Assembly (NCBI RefSeq): GCF_964019385.1
Contig: NC_088645.1
Coordinates: 15,232,864 to 15,296,863 of the forward strand
Origin: Sycon ciliatum
Lineage: Eukaryota > Porifera > Calcarea > Leucosolenida > Sycettidae
Direction of reading: 5' to 3'
Length of the DNA stretch: 64,000 bases
The notes beneath the pieces were generated by a model that made no database searches, was not told the origin of the DNA, and saw only the letters and a list, made by a program, of their open reading frames with translations. Each line of letters opens with the position of its first letter. Position 1 is the first letter of the stretch. Shown in pieces: positions 1 to 12,900 of this stretch. A program made the translations under genes and the position numbers.

Positions 1-2945
1 TCACTTTGCGACTAAACTATTCACAGCAGTGCCACATTTTCTGGGTCACTGAATGTGGATGCCAGCGCCCTACAAGCGAACCAAAAATCAAATCAATGCG
101 ACCACTAACATTACAGCTGGGTCATGTTATAGAGAGGTACATTGAAATTCAAAGGTCAGCACAAATGGTCAAAATCCGACATTTTCTCACCTTCCTGCCC
201 GTTCACAGCTCAGAAAATAACAATGACCAGCCTCATCTTGTTGTGCAGCTGGGCATAGACAAGTGCACCAAGAAAAAGAGCCACATTTCTCTAAAGAACT
301 TGCCCAGGGCTGCTGAAAGCTGAAAATAACAAATCTCATAGTTTGGGGCTTTTTACCCGTGAATCTTCACTTTGCGACTAAACTATTCACAGCAGTGCCA
401 AATTTGTTTGGTTACTGAATGTGGGTGCCAGCGCCCTGCAAGCAAACCAAAAATCAAATCAATGCGACCACTGACATTACAGCTGGGTCATGTTATAGAG
501 AGGTACATTGAAATTCAAAGGTCAGCACAAATGGTCAAAATCCGACAATTTCTCACCTGCCTGCCCGTTCACAGCTCAGAAAATGACAATGACCAGCCTC
601 ATCTTGTTGTGCAGCTGGACATAGACAAGTGCACCAAGAAAAAGAGGCACATTTCTCTAAAGAACTTGCCCAGGGCTGCTGAAAGCTGAAAAATCTCCAA
701 TCTCACAGTTTGGGGCTTTTTACCCGTGAATCTTCACTTTGCGACTAAACTATTCACAGCAGTGCCAAATTTTTTGCGTCACTGAATGTGGGTGCCAGCG
801 CCCTACAAGCAAACCAAAAATCAAATCAAATCAATGCTACCACTGACATTACAGCTGGGTCATGTTATAGAGAGGTACATTGAAATTCAAAGGTCAGCAC
901 AAATGGTCAAAATCCGACATTTTCTCACCTTCCTGCCCGTTCACAGCTCAGAAAATGACAATGACCAGCCTCATCTTGTTGTGCAGCTGGACATAGACAA
1001 GTGCACCAAGAAAAAGAGCCACATTTCTCTAAAGAACTTGCACAGGGCTGCTGAAAGCTTAAAAATAACCAATCTCACAGTTTGGGGCTTTTTACCCGTG
1101 AATCTTCACTTTGCGACTAAACTATTCACAGCAGTGCCACATTTTCTGGGTCACTGAATGTGGATGCCAGCGCCCTACAAGCAAACCAAAAATCAAATCA
1201 ATGCGACCACTGACATTACAGCTGGGTCATGTTATAGAGAGGTACATTGAAATTCAAAGGTCAGCACAAATGGTCAAAATCTGACATTTTCTCACCTTCC
1301 TGCCCGTTCACAGCTCAGAAAATAACAATGACCAGCCTCATCTTGTTGTGCAGCTGGGCATAGACAAGTGCACCAAGAAAAAGAGCCACATTTCTCTACA
1401 GAACTTGCCCAGGGCTGCTGAAAGCTGAAAAATATCCAATCTCACAGTTTGGGGCTTTTTACCCGTGAATCATCACTTTGCGACTAAACTATTCACAGCA
1501 GTGCCACATTTTCTGGGTCACTGAATGTGGGTGCCAGCGCCCTACAAGCAAACCAAAAATCAAATCAATGCGACCACTGACATTACAGCTGGGTCATGTT
1601 ATAGAGAGGTACATTGAAATTCAAAGGTCAGCACAAATGGTCAAAATCCAACATTTTCTCACCTTCCTGCCCGTTCACAGCTCAGAAAATGACAATGACC
1701 AGCCTCATCTCGTTGTGCAGCTGGACATAGACAAGTGAACCAAGAAAAAGAGCCACATTTCTCTAAAGAACTTGCCCAGGGCTGCTGAAAGCTGAAAAAT
1801 AACCAATCTCACAGTTTGGGGCTTTTTACCCGTGAATCTTCACTTTGCGACTAAACTATTCACAGCAGTGCCACATTTTCTGGGTCGCTGAATGTGGATG
1901 CCAGCGCCCTACAAGCAAACCAAAAATCAAATCAATGCGACCACTGACATTACAGCTGGGTCATGTTATAGAGAGGTACATTGAAATTCAAAGGTCAGCA
2001 CAAATGGTCAAAATCCGACATTTTCTCACCTTCCTGCCCGTTCACAGCTCAGAAAATGAAAATGACCAGCCTCATCTTGTTGTGCAGCAGGACATAGACA
2101 AGTACACCAATAAAAAGAGCCACATTTCTCTAAAGAACTTGCCCAGGGCTGCTGAAAGCTGAAAAATAACCAATCTCACAGTTTGGGGCTTTTTACCCGT
2201 GAATCTTCATTTTGCGACTAAACTATTCACAGCAGTGCCAAATTTTTTGGGTCACTGAATGTGGGTGCCAGCGCCCTACAAGCAAACCAAAAATCAAATC
2301 AATGCGACAACTGACATTACAGCTGGGTCATGTTATAGAGAGGTACTTTGAAATTCAAAGGTCAGCACAAATGGTCAAAATCCGACATTTTCTCACCTTC
2401 CTGCCCGTTCACAGCTCAGAAAATGACAATGACCAGCCTCATCTTGTTGTGCAGCTGGACATAGACAAGTGCACCAAGAAAAAGAGCCACATTTCTCTAA
2501 AGAACTTGCCCAGGGCTGCTGAAAGCTGAAAAATTACCAATCTCACAGTTTGGGGCTTTTTACCCGTGAATCTTCACTTTGCGACTAAACTATTCACAGC
2601 AGTGCCACATTTTCTGGGTCACTGAATGTGGATGTCAGCGCCCTACAAGCAAACCAAAAATCAAATCAATGCGACCCCTGACATTACAGCTGGGTTATGT
2701 TATAGAGAGGTACATTGAAATTCAAAGGTCAGCACAAATGGTCAAAATCCGACATTTTCTCACATTCCTGCCCGTTCACAGCTCAGAAAATGACAATGAC
2801 CAGCCTCATCTCGTTGTTCAGCTTGACATAGACACGTGCACCAAGAAAAAGAGCCACATTTCTCTAAAGAACTTGCCCAGGGCTGCTGAAAGCTGAAAAA
2901 TAACCAATCTCACAGTTTGGGGCTTTTTACCCGTGAATCTTCACT

Positions 2946-3342
2946 TTGCGACTAAACTATTCACAGCAGTGCCACATTTTCTGGGTCACTGAATGTGGGT
3001 GTCAGCGCTCTACATGCAAACCAAAAATCAAATCAATGCGACCACTGACATTACAGCTGGGTCATGTTATAGAGAGGTACATTGAAATTCAAAGGTCAGC
3101 ACAAATGGTCAAAATCCGACATCTTCTCACCTTCCTGCCCGTTCACAGCTCAGAAAATGACAATAACCAGCCTCATCTTGTTGTGCAGCTGGACATAGAC
3201 AAGTGCACCAAGAAAAAGAGCCACATTTCTCTAAAGAACTTGCCCAGGGCTGCTGAAAGCTGAAAAATAACCAATCTAACAGTTTGGGGCTGAAAAATTA
3301 CCAATCTCACAGTTTGGGGCTTTTTACCCGTGAATCTTCACT
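2946..3342 (+). repeat. 397-bp monomer with 30-bp tandem duplication
   Basis: The end of this unit repeats a 30-bp piece: GAAAAATAACCAATCTAACA plus GTTTGGGGCT is followed by GAAAAATTACCAATCTCACA plus GTTTGGGGCT before the usual TTTTTACCC. The first half carries CTAACAG and the second CTCACAG. The same length variant occurs at 6,989, 38,566 and 43,713, always in the same place of block A, so it arose once and spread by block duplication. The second 30-bp half has ATTACCAAT like the 2,212-type unit, which suggests unequal exchange between neighbours. Confidence 0.9.
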
Positions 3343-4076
3343 TTGCGACTAAACTATTCACAGCAGTGCCAAATTATTTGGGTCACTGAATGTGGGTGCC
3401 AGCGCCCTACAAGCAAACCAAAAATCAAATCAATGCTACCACTGACATTACAGCTGGGTCATGTTATAGAGAGGTACATTGAAATTCAAAGGTCAGCACA
3501 AATGGTCAAAATCCGACATTTTCTCACATTCCTGCCCGTTCACAGCTCAGAAAATGACAATGACCAGCCTCATCTCGTTGTTCAGCTTGACATAGACAAG
3601 TGCACCAAGAAAAAGAGCCACATTTCTCTAAAGAACTTGCCCAGGGCTCCTGAAAGCTGAAAAATAACCAATCTCACAGTTTGGGGCTTTTCACCCGTGA
3701 ATCTTCACTTTGCGACTAAACTATTCACAGCAGTGCCACATTTTCTGGGTAACTGAATGTGGATGCCAGCGCCCTACAAGCAAACCAAAAATCAAATCAA
3801 TGCGACCACTGACATTACAGCTGGGTCATGTTATAGAGAGGTACATTGAAATTCAAAGGTCAGCACAAATGGTCAAAATCCGACATTTTCTCACCTTCCT
3901 GCCCGTTCACAGCTCAGAAAATGACAATGACCAGCCTCATATTGTTGTGCAGCTGGACATAGACAAGTGCACCAAGAAAAAGAGCAACATTTCTCTAAAG
4001 AACTTGCCCAGGGCTGCTGAAAGCTGAAAAATAACCAATCTCACAGTTTGGGGCTTTTTACCCGTGAATCTTCACT

Positions 4077-4423
4077 TTGCGACTAAACTATTCACAGCAG
4101 TGCCACATTTTCTGGGTAACTGAATGTGCATGCCAGCACAAGCAAACCAAAAATCAAATCAATGCGACCACTGACATTACAGCTGGGTCATGTTATAGAG
4201 AGGTACATTGAAATTCAAAGGTCAGCACAAATGGTCAAAATCCGACATTTTCTCACCTTCCTGCCCGTTCACAGCTCAGAAAATGACAATGACCAGCCTC
4301 ATCTTGTTGTGCAGCTGGACATAGACAAGTGCACCATTTCTCTAAAGAACTTGCCCAGGGCTGCTGAAAGCTGAAAAATAACCAATCTCACAGTTTTCGG
4401 CTTTTTACCCGTGAATCTTCACT
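4077..4423 (+). repeat. 347-bp monomer with two deletions
   Basis: This unit lacks 5 bp (GCCAGCACAAGC instead of GCCAGCGCCCTACAAGC) and 15 bp (TGCACCATTTCTCT, losing the AAGAAAAAGAGCCAC-like stretch). Both deletions travel together in four monomers: 4,077, 8,120, 39,697 and 44,844. The 5-bp loss shifts the usual open frame, while the 15-bp loss keeps it. It is a good lineage marker for block A. Confidence 0.9.
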
Positions 4424-5887
4424 TTGCGACTAAACTATTCACAGCAGTGCCACATTTTCTGGATCACTGAATGTGGATGCCAGCGCCCTACAAGCAAACC
4501 AAAAATCAAATCAATGCGACCACTGACATTACAGCTGGGTCATGTTATAGAGAGGTACATTGAAATTCAAAGGTCAGCACAAATGGTCAAAATCTGACAT
4601 TTTCTCACCTTCCTGCCCGTTCACAGCTCAGAAAATGACAATGACCAGCCTCATCTTGTTGTGCAGCTGGACACAGACAAGTACACCAAGAAAAAGAGCC
4701 ACATTTCTCTAAAGAACTTGCCCAGGGCTGCTGAAAGCTGAAAAATAACCAATCTCACAGTTTGGGGCTTTTTACCCGTGAATCTTCACTTCGCGACTAA
4801 ACTATTCACAGCAGTGCCAATTTTTTTGGGTCACTGAATGTGGGTGCCAGCGCCCTACAAGCAAACATAAAAATCAAATCAATGCTACCACTGACATTAC
4901 AGCTGGGTCATGTTATAGAGAGGTACATTGAAATTCAAAGGTCAGCACAAATGGTCAAAATCCGACATTTTCTCACCTTCCTGCCCGTTCACAGTTAAGA
5001 AAATGACAATGACCAGCCTCATCTTGTTGTGCAGCTGGACATAGACAAGTGCACCAAGAAAAAGAGCCACATTTCTCTAAAGAATTTGCCCAGGGCTGCT
5101 GAAAGCTGAAAAATAACCAATCAGTTTGGGGCATTTTACCCGTGAATCTTCACTTTGCGACTAAACTATTCACAGCAGTGCCAAATTGTTTGGGTCACTG
5201 AATGTGGGTGCCAGCGCCCTACAAGCAAACCAAAAATCAAATCAATGCGACGACTGACATTACAGCTGGGTCATGTTATAGAGAGGTACATTGAAATTCA
5301 AAGGTCAGCACAAATGGTCAAAATCCGACATTTTCTCACCTTCCTGCCCGTTCACAGCTAAGAAAATGACAATGACCAGCCTCATCTCGTTGTGCAGCTG
5401 GACATAGACAAGTGCACCAAGAAAAAGAGCCACATTTCTCTAAAAAACTTGCCCAGGGCTGCTGAAAGCTGAAAAATAACCAATCTCACAGTTTGGGGCT
5501 TTTTACCCGTGAATCTTCACTTTGCGACTAAACTATTCACAGCAGTGCCACATTTTCTGGGTCACTGAATGTGGATGCCAGCGCCCTACAAGCGAACCAA
5601 AAATCAAATCAATGCGACCACTAACATTACAGCTGGGTCATGTTATAGAGAGGTACATTGAAATTCATAGGTCAGCACAAATGGTCAAAATCCGACATTT
5701 TCTCACCTTCCTGCCCGTTCACAGCTCAGAAAATAACAATGACCAGCCTCATCTTGTTGTGCAGCTGGGCATAGACAAGTGCACCAAGAAAAAAAACCAC
5801 ATTTCTCTAAAGAACTTGCCCAGGGCTGCTGAAAGCTGAAAATAACAAATCTCATAGTTTGGGGCTTTTTACCCGTGAATCTTCACT

Positions 5888-8466
5888 TTGCGACTAAACT
5901 ATTCACAGCAGTGCCACATTTTCTGGGTCGCTGAATGTGGATGCCAGCGCCCTACAAGCAAACCAAAAATCAAATCAATGCGACCACTGACATTACAGCT
6001 GGGTCATGTTATAGAGAGGTACATTGAAATTCAAAGGTCAGCACAAATGGTCAAAATCCGACATTTTCTCACCTTCCTGCCCGTTCACAGCTCAGAAAAT
6101 GAAAATGACCAGCCTCATCTTGTTGTGCAGCAGGACATAGACAAGTACACCAATAAAAAGAGCCACATTTCTCTAAAGAACTTGCCCAGGGCTGCTGAAA
6201 GCTGAAAAATAACCAATCTCACAGTTTGGGGCTTTTTACCCGTGAATCTTCATTTTGCGACTAAACTATTCACAGCAGTGCCAAATTTTTTGGGTCACTG
6301 AATGTGGGTGCCAGCGCCCTACAAGCAAACCAAAAATCAAATCAATGCGACAACTGACATTACAGCTGGGTCATGTTATAGAGAGGTACTTTGAAATTCA
6401 AAGGTCAGCACAAATGGTCAAAATCCGACATTTTCTCACCTTCCTGCCCGTTCACAGCTCAGAAAATGACAATGACCAGCCTCATCTTGTTGTGCAGCTG
6501 GACATAGACAAGTGCACCAAGAAAAAGAGCCACATTTCTCTAAAGAACTTGCCCAGGGCTGCTGAAAGCTGAAAAATTACCAATCTCACAGTTTGGGGCT
6601 TTTTACCCGTGAATCTTCACTTTGCGACTAAACTATTCACAGCAGTGCCACATTTTCTGGGTCACTGAATGTGGATGCCAGCGCCCTACAAGCAAACCAA
6701 AAATCAAATCAATGCGACCCCTGACATTACAGCTGGGTTATGTTATAGAGAGGTACATTGAAATTCAAAGGTCAGCACAAATGGTCAAAATCCGACATTT
6801 TCTCACATTCCTGCCCGTTCACAGCTCAGAAAATGACAATGACCAGCCTCATCTCGTTGTTCAGCTTGACATAGACACGTGCACCAAGAAAAAGAGCCAC
6901 ATTTCTCTAAAGAACTTGCCCAGGGCTGCTGAAAGCTGAAAAATAACCAATCTCACAGTTTGGGGCTTTTTACCCGTGAATCTTCACTTTGCGACTAAAC
7001 TATTCACAGCAGTGCCACATTTTCTGGGTCACTGAATGTGGGTGTCAGCGCTCTACATGCAAACCAAAAATCAAATCAATGCGACCACTGACATTACAGC
7101 TGGGTCATGTTATAGAGAGGTACATTGAAATTCAAAGGTCAGCACAAATGGTCAAAATCCGACATCTTCTCACCTTCCTGCCCGTTCACAGCTCAGAAAA
7201 TGACAATAACCAGCCTCATCTTGTTGTGCAGCTGGACATAGACAAGTGCACCAAGAAAAAGAGCCACATTTCTCTAAAGAACTTGCCCAGGGCTGCTGAA
7301 AGCTGAAAAATAACCAATCTAACAGTTTGGGGCTGAAAAATTACCAATCTCACAGTTTGGGGCTTTTTACCCGTGAATCTTCACTTTGCGACTAAACTAT
7401 TCACAGCAGTGCCAAATTATTTGGGTCACTGAATGTGGGTGCCAGCGCCCTACAAGCAAACCAAAAATCAAATCAATGCTACCACTGACATTACAGCTGG
7501 GTCATGTTATAGAGAGGTACATTGAAATTCAAAGGTCAGCACAAATGGTCAAAATCCGACATTTTCTCACATTCCTGCCCGTTCACAGCTCAGAAAATGA
7601 CAATGACCAGCCTCATCTCGTTGTTCAGCTTGACATAGACAAGTGCACCAAGAAAAAGAGCCACATTTCTCTAAAGAACTTGCCCAGGGCTCCTGAAAGC
7701 TGAAAAATAACCAATCTCACAGTTTGGGGCTTTTCACCCGTGAATCTTCACTTTGCGACTAAACTATTCACAGCAGTGCCACATTTTCTGGGTAACTGAA
7801 TGTGGATGCCAGCGCCCTACAAGCAAACCAAAAATCAAATCAATGCGACCACTGACATTACAGCTGGGTCATGTTATAGAGAGGTACATTGAAATTCAAA
7901 GGTCAGCACAAATGGTCAAAATCCGACATTTTCTCACCTTCCTGCCCGTTCACAGCTCAGAAAATGACAATGACCAGCCTCATCTTGTTGTGCAGCTGGA
8001 CATAGACAAGTGCACCAAGAAAAAGAGCAACATTTCTCTAAAGAACTTGCCCAGGGCTGCTGAAAGCTGAAAAATAACCAATCTCACAGTTTGGGGCTTT
8101 TTACCCGTGAATCTTCACTTTGCGACTAAACTATTCACAGCAGTGCCACATTTTCTGGGTAACTGAATGTGCATGCCAGCACAAGCAAACCAAAAATCAA
8201 ATCAATGCGACCACTGACATTACAGCTGGGTCATGTTATAGAGAGGTACATTGAAATTCAAAGGTCAGCACAAATGGTCAAAATCCGACATTTTCTCACC
8301 TTCCTGCCCGTTCACAGCTCAGAAAATGACAATGACCAGCCTCATCTTGTTGTGCAGCTGGACATAGACAAGTGCACCATTTCTCTAAAGAACTTGCCCA
8401 GGGCTGCTGAAAGCTGAAAAATAACCAATCTCACAGTTTTCGGCTTTTTACCCGTGAATCTTCACT
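5888..8466 (+). repeat. Higher-order block A, copy 2
   Basis: Seven monomers matching 1,845-4,423 at a constant offset of 4,043 bp, including the 397-bp unit (6,989) and the 347-bp unit (8,120). The unit just upstream (5,522) is not the 1,478 type. It matches the first unit of the window (CAAGCGAACC, CTAACATTAC and CATAGTTTGG are shared), so the left breakpoint of this copy lies near 5,888. To the right it continues into a unit with GTGCAAAAAATT (8,467), which copies 3 and 4 also have but copy 1 does not. Confidence 0.9.
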
Positions 8467-9934
8467 TTGCGACTAAACTATTCACAGCAGTGCAAAAAAT
8501 TTTGGGTCACTGAATGTGGGTGCCAGCGCCCTACAAGCAAACCAAAAATCAAATCAATGCTACCACTGACATTACAGCTGGGTCATGTTATAGAGAGGTA
8601 CATTGAAATTCAAAGGTCAGCACAAATGGTCAAAATCCGACATTTTCTCACATTCCTGCCCGTTCACAGCTCAGAAAATGACAATGACCAGCCTCATCTC
8701 GTTGTTCAGCTTGACATAGACAAGTGCACCAAGAAAGGGAGCCACATTTCTCTAAAGAACTTGCCCAGGGCTGCTGAAAGCTGAAAAATAACCAATCTCA
8801 CAGTTTGGGGCTTTTTACCCGTGAATCTTCACTTCGCGACTAAACTATTCACAGCAGTGCCAAATTATTTGGGTCACTGAATGTGGGTGCCAGCGCCCTA
8901 CAAGCAAACCAAAAATCAAATCAATGCTACCACTGACATTACAGCTGGGTCATGTTATAGAGAGGTACATTGAAATTCAAAGGTCAGCACAAATGGTCAA
9001 AATCCGACATTTTCTCACATTCCTGCCCGTTAACAGCTCAGAAAATGACAATGACCAGCCTCATTTCGTTGTTCAGCTTGACATAGACAAGTGCACCAAG
9101 AAAAAGAGCCACATTTCTCTAAAGAACTTGCCCAGGGCTCCTGAAAGCTGAAAAATAACCAATCTCACAGTTTGGGGCTTTTTACCCGTGAATCTTCACT
9201 TTGCGACTAAACTATTCACAGCAGTGCCACATTTTCTGGGTCACTGAATGTGGATGCCAGCGCCCTACAAGCAAACCAAAAATCAAATCAATGCGACCAC
9301 TGACATTACAGCTGGGTCATGTTATAGAGAGGTACATTGAAATTCAAAGGTCAGCACAAATGGTCAAAATCCGACATTTTCTCACATTCCTGCCCGTTAA
9401 CAGCTCAGAAAATGACAATGACCAGCCTCATCTCGTTGTTCAGCTTGACATAGACAAGTGCACCAAGAAAAAGAGCCACATTTCTCTAAAGAACTTGCCC
9501 AGGGCTGCTGAAAGCTGAAAAATAACCAATCTCACAGTTTGGGGCTTTTTACCCGTGAATCTTCACTTTGCGACTAAACTATTCACAGCAGTGCCAAATT
9601 TTTTGGGTCACAGAATGTGGGTGCCAGCGCCCTACAAGCAAACCAAAAATCAAATCAATGCGACAACTGACATTACAGCTGGGTCATGTTATAGAGAGGT
9701 ACATTGAAATTCAAAGGTCAGCACAAATGGTCAAAATCCGACATTTTCTCACATTCCTGCCCGTTCACAGCTCAGAAAATGACAATGACCAGCCTCATCT
9801 CGTTGTGCAGCTGGACATAGACAAGTGCACCAAGAAAAAGAGCAACATTTCTCTAAAGAACTTGCCCAGGGCTGATGAAAGCTGAAAAATAACCAATCTC
9901 TCAGTTTGGGGCTTTTTACCCGTGAATCTTCACT

Positions 9935-12900
9935 TTGCGACTAAACTATTCACAGCAGTGCCAAATTTTTTGGGTCACTGGATGTGGGTGCCAGCGCCCT
10001 ACAAGCAAACCAAAAATCAAATCAATGCTCCCACTGACATTACAGCTGGGTCATGTTATAGAGAGGTACATTGAAATTCAAAGGTCAGCACAAATGGTCA
10101 AAATCCGACATTTTCTCACATTCTTGCCCGTTCACAGCTCAGAAAATGACAATGACCAGCTTCATCTCGTTGTTCAGCTTGACATAGACAAGTGCACCAA
10201 GAAAAGGAGCCACATTTCTCTAAAGAACTTGCCCAGGGCTGCTGAAAGCTTAAAAATAACCAATCTCACAGTTTGGGGCTTTTTACCCGTGAATCTTCAC
10301 TTTGCGACTAAACTATTCACAGCAGTGCCACATTTTCTGGGTCACTGAATGTGGATGCCAGCGCCCTACAAGCAAACCAAAAATCAAATCAATGCGACCA
10401 CTGACATTACAGCTGGGTCATTTTATAGAGAGGTACATTGAAATTCAAAGGTCAGCACAAATGGTCAAAATCCGACATTTTCTCACCTTCCCGCCCGTTC
10501 ACAGCTCAGAAAATGACAATGACCAGCCTCATCTTGTTGTGCAGCTGGACATAGACAAGTGCACCAAGAAAAAGAGCCACATTTCTCTAAAGAACTTGCC
10601 CAGGGCTGCTGAAAGCTGAAAAATAACCAATCTCAAAGTTTGGGGCTTTTTACCCGTGAATCTTCACTTTGCGACTAAACTATTCACAGCAGTGCCACAT
10701 TTTCTGGGTCACTGAATGTGGGTGCCAGCGCCCTACAAGCAAACCAAAAATCAAATCAATGCGACCACTGACATTACAGCTGGGTCATGTTATAGAGAGG
10801 TACTTTGAAATTCAAAGGTCAGCACAAATGGTCAAAATCCGACATTTTCTCACCTTCCTGCCCGTTCACAGCTAAGAAAATGACAATGACCAGCCTCATC
10901 TCGTTGTGCAGCTGGACATAGACAAGTGCACCAAGAAAAAGAGCCACATTTCTCTAAAGAACTTGCCCAGGGCTGCTGAAAGCTGAAAATAACCAATCTC
11001 ACAGTTTGGGGCTTTTACCCGTGAATCTTCACTTTGCGACTAAACTATTCACAGCAGTGCCAAATTTTTTGGGTCACTGAATGTGGGTGCCAGCGCCCTA
11101 CAAGCAAACCAAAAATCAAATCAATGCGACCACTGACATTACAGCTGGGTCATTTTATAGAGAGGTACATTGAAATTCAAAGGTCAGCACAAATGGTCAA
11201 AATCCGACATTTTCTCACCTTCCCGCCCGTTCACAGCTCAGAAAATGACAATGACCAGCCTCATCTTGTTGTGCAGCTGGACATAGACAAGTGCACCAAG
11301 AAAAAGAGCCACATTTCTCTAAAGACCTTGCCCAGGGCTGCTGAAAGCTGAAAAATAACCAATCTCAAAGTTTGGGGCTTTTTACCCGTGAATCTTCACT
11401 TTGCGACTAAACTATTCACAGCAGTGCCACATTTTCTGGGTCACTGAATGTGGGTGCCAGCGCCCTACAAGCAAACCAAAAATCAAATCAATGCGACCAC
11501 TGACATTACAGCTGGGTCATGTTATAGAGAGGTACTTTGAAATTCAAAGGTCAGCACAAATGGTCAAAATCCGACATTTTCTCACCTTCCTGCCCGTTCA
11601 CAGCTCAGAAAATGACAATGACCAGCCTCATCTCGTTGTGCAGCTGGACATAGACAAGTGCACCAAGAAAAAGAGCCACATTTCTCTAAAGAACTTGCCC
11701 AGGGCTGCTGAAAGCTGAAAATAACCAATCTCACAGTTTGGGGCTTTTTACCCGTGAATCTTCACTTTGCGACTAAACTATTCACAGCAGTGCCAAATTT
11801 TTTGGGTCACTGAATGTGGGTGCCAGCGCCCTACAAGCAAACCAAAAATCAAATCAATGCGACCACTGACATTACAGCTGGGTCATGTTATAGAGAGGTA
11901 CATTGAAATTCAAAGGTCAGCACAAATGGTCAAAATCCGACATTTTCTCACCTTCCTGCCCGTTCACAGCTCAGAAAATGACAATGACCAGCCTCATCTT
12001 GTTGTGCAGCAGGACATAGACAAGTGCACCAAGAAAAAGAGCTACATTTCTCTAAAGAACTTGCCCAGGGCTGCTGAAAGCTGAAAAATAACCAATCTCA
12101 CAGTTTGGGGCTTTTTACCCGTGAATCTTCACTTTGCGACTAAACTATTCACAGCAGTGCCAAATTTTTTGGGTCACAGAATGTGGGTGCCAGCGCCCTA
12201 CAAGCAAACCAAAAATCAAATCAATGCGACAACTGACATTACAGCTGGGTCATGTTATAGAGAGGTACATTGAAATTCAAAGGTCAGCACAAATGGTCAA
12301 AATCCGACATTTTCTCACATTCCTGCCCGTTCACAGCTCAGAAAATGACAATGACCAGCCTCATCTCGTTGTGCAGCTGGACATAGACAAGTGCACCAAG
12401 AAAAAGAGCAACATTTCTCTAAAGAACTTGCCCAGGGCTGATGAAAGCTGAAAAATAACCAATCTCTCAGTTTGGGGCTTTTTACCCGTGAATCTTCACT
12501 TTGCGACTAAACTATTCACAGCAGTGCCAAATTTTTTGGGTCACTGGATGTGGGTGCCAGCGCCCTACAAGCAAACCAAAAATCAAATCAATGCTACCAC
12601 TGACATTACAGCTGGGTCATGTTATAGAGAGGTACATTGAAATTCAAAGGTCAGCACAAATGGTCAAAATCCGACATTTTCTCACATTCTTGCCCGTTCA
12701 CAGCTCAGAAAATGACAATGACCAGCTTCATCTCGTTGTTCAGCTTGACATAGACAAGTGCACCAAGAAAAGGAGCCACATTTCTCTAAAGAACTTGCCC
12801 AGGGCTGCTGAAAGCTTAAAAATAACCAATCTCACAGTTTGGGGCTTTTTACCCGTGAATCTTCACTTTGCGACTAAACTATTCACAGCAGTGCCACATT

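Larger units (their letters stand above)
1111..4423 (+). repeat. Higher-order block A, copy 1
   Basis: Nine consecutive monomers in a fixed order of diagnostic variants: a unit with AATAACAATG and CTACAGAAC (1,111); one whose frame stops early at AAGTGAACC (1,478); one with GAAAATGACC and ACACCAATAAAAAG (1,845); one with TTCATTTTGCG and GGTACTTTG (2,212); one with CGACCCCTGAC (2,579); a 397-bp unit with TCTACATGC (2,946); units at 3,343 and 3,710; and a 347-bp unit (4,077). The same series recurs at offsets +4,043 (seven of the units), +35,620 and +40,767, which is the evidence that it was duplicated as a block. Confidence 0.9.

Noticed and set aside
6-323. Tandem family of ~105-aa plus-strand ORFs, one per monomer
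   Set aside because: They start at TTG, are spaced by the satellite period, lie in shifting frames, and are interrupted by stops or indels in many units (for example 1,738, 5,361, 10,875). No promoter or recognisable domain is seen. Treated as a by-product of the repeat, though the codon-position pattern is reported as a finding.
9935-10348. 137-aa ORFs joining two monomers (also 12,501, 15,803, 40,777 and 47,026)
   Set aside because: They exist only because the stop TGA became TTA or was lost through ATA in AAGCTTAAAA or AAGCATAAAA; the extension reads the next monomer in a different frame.
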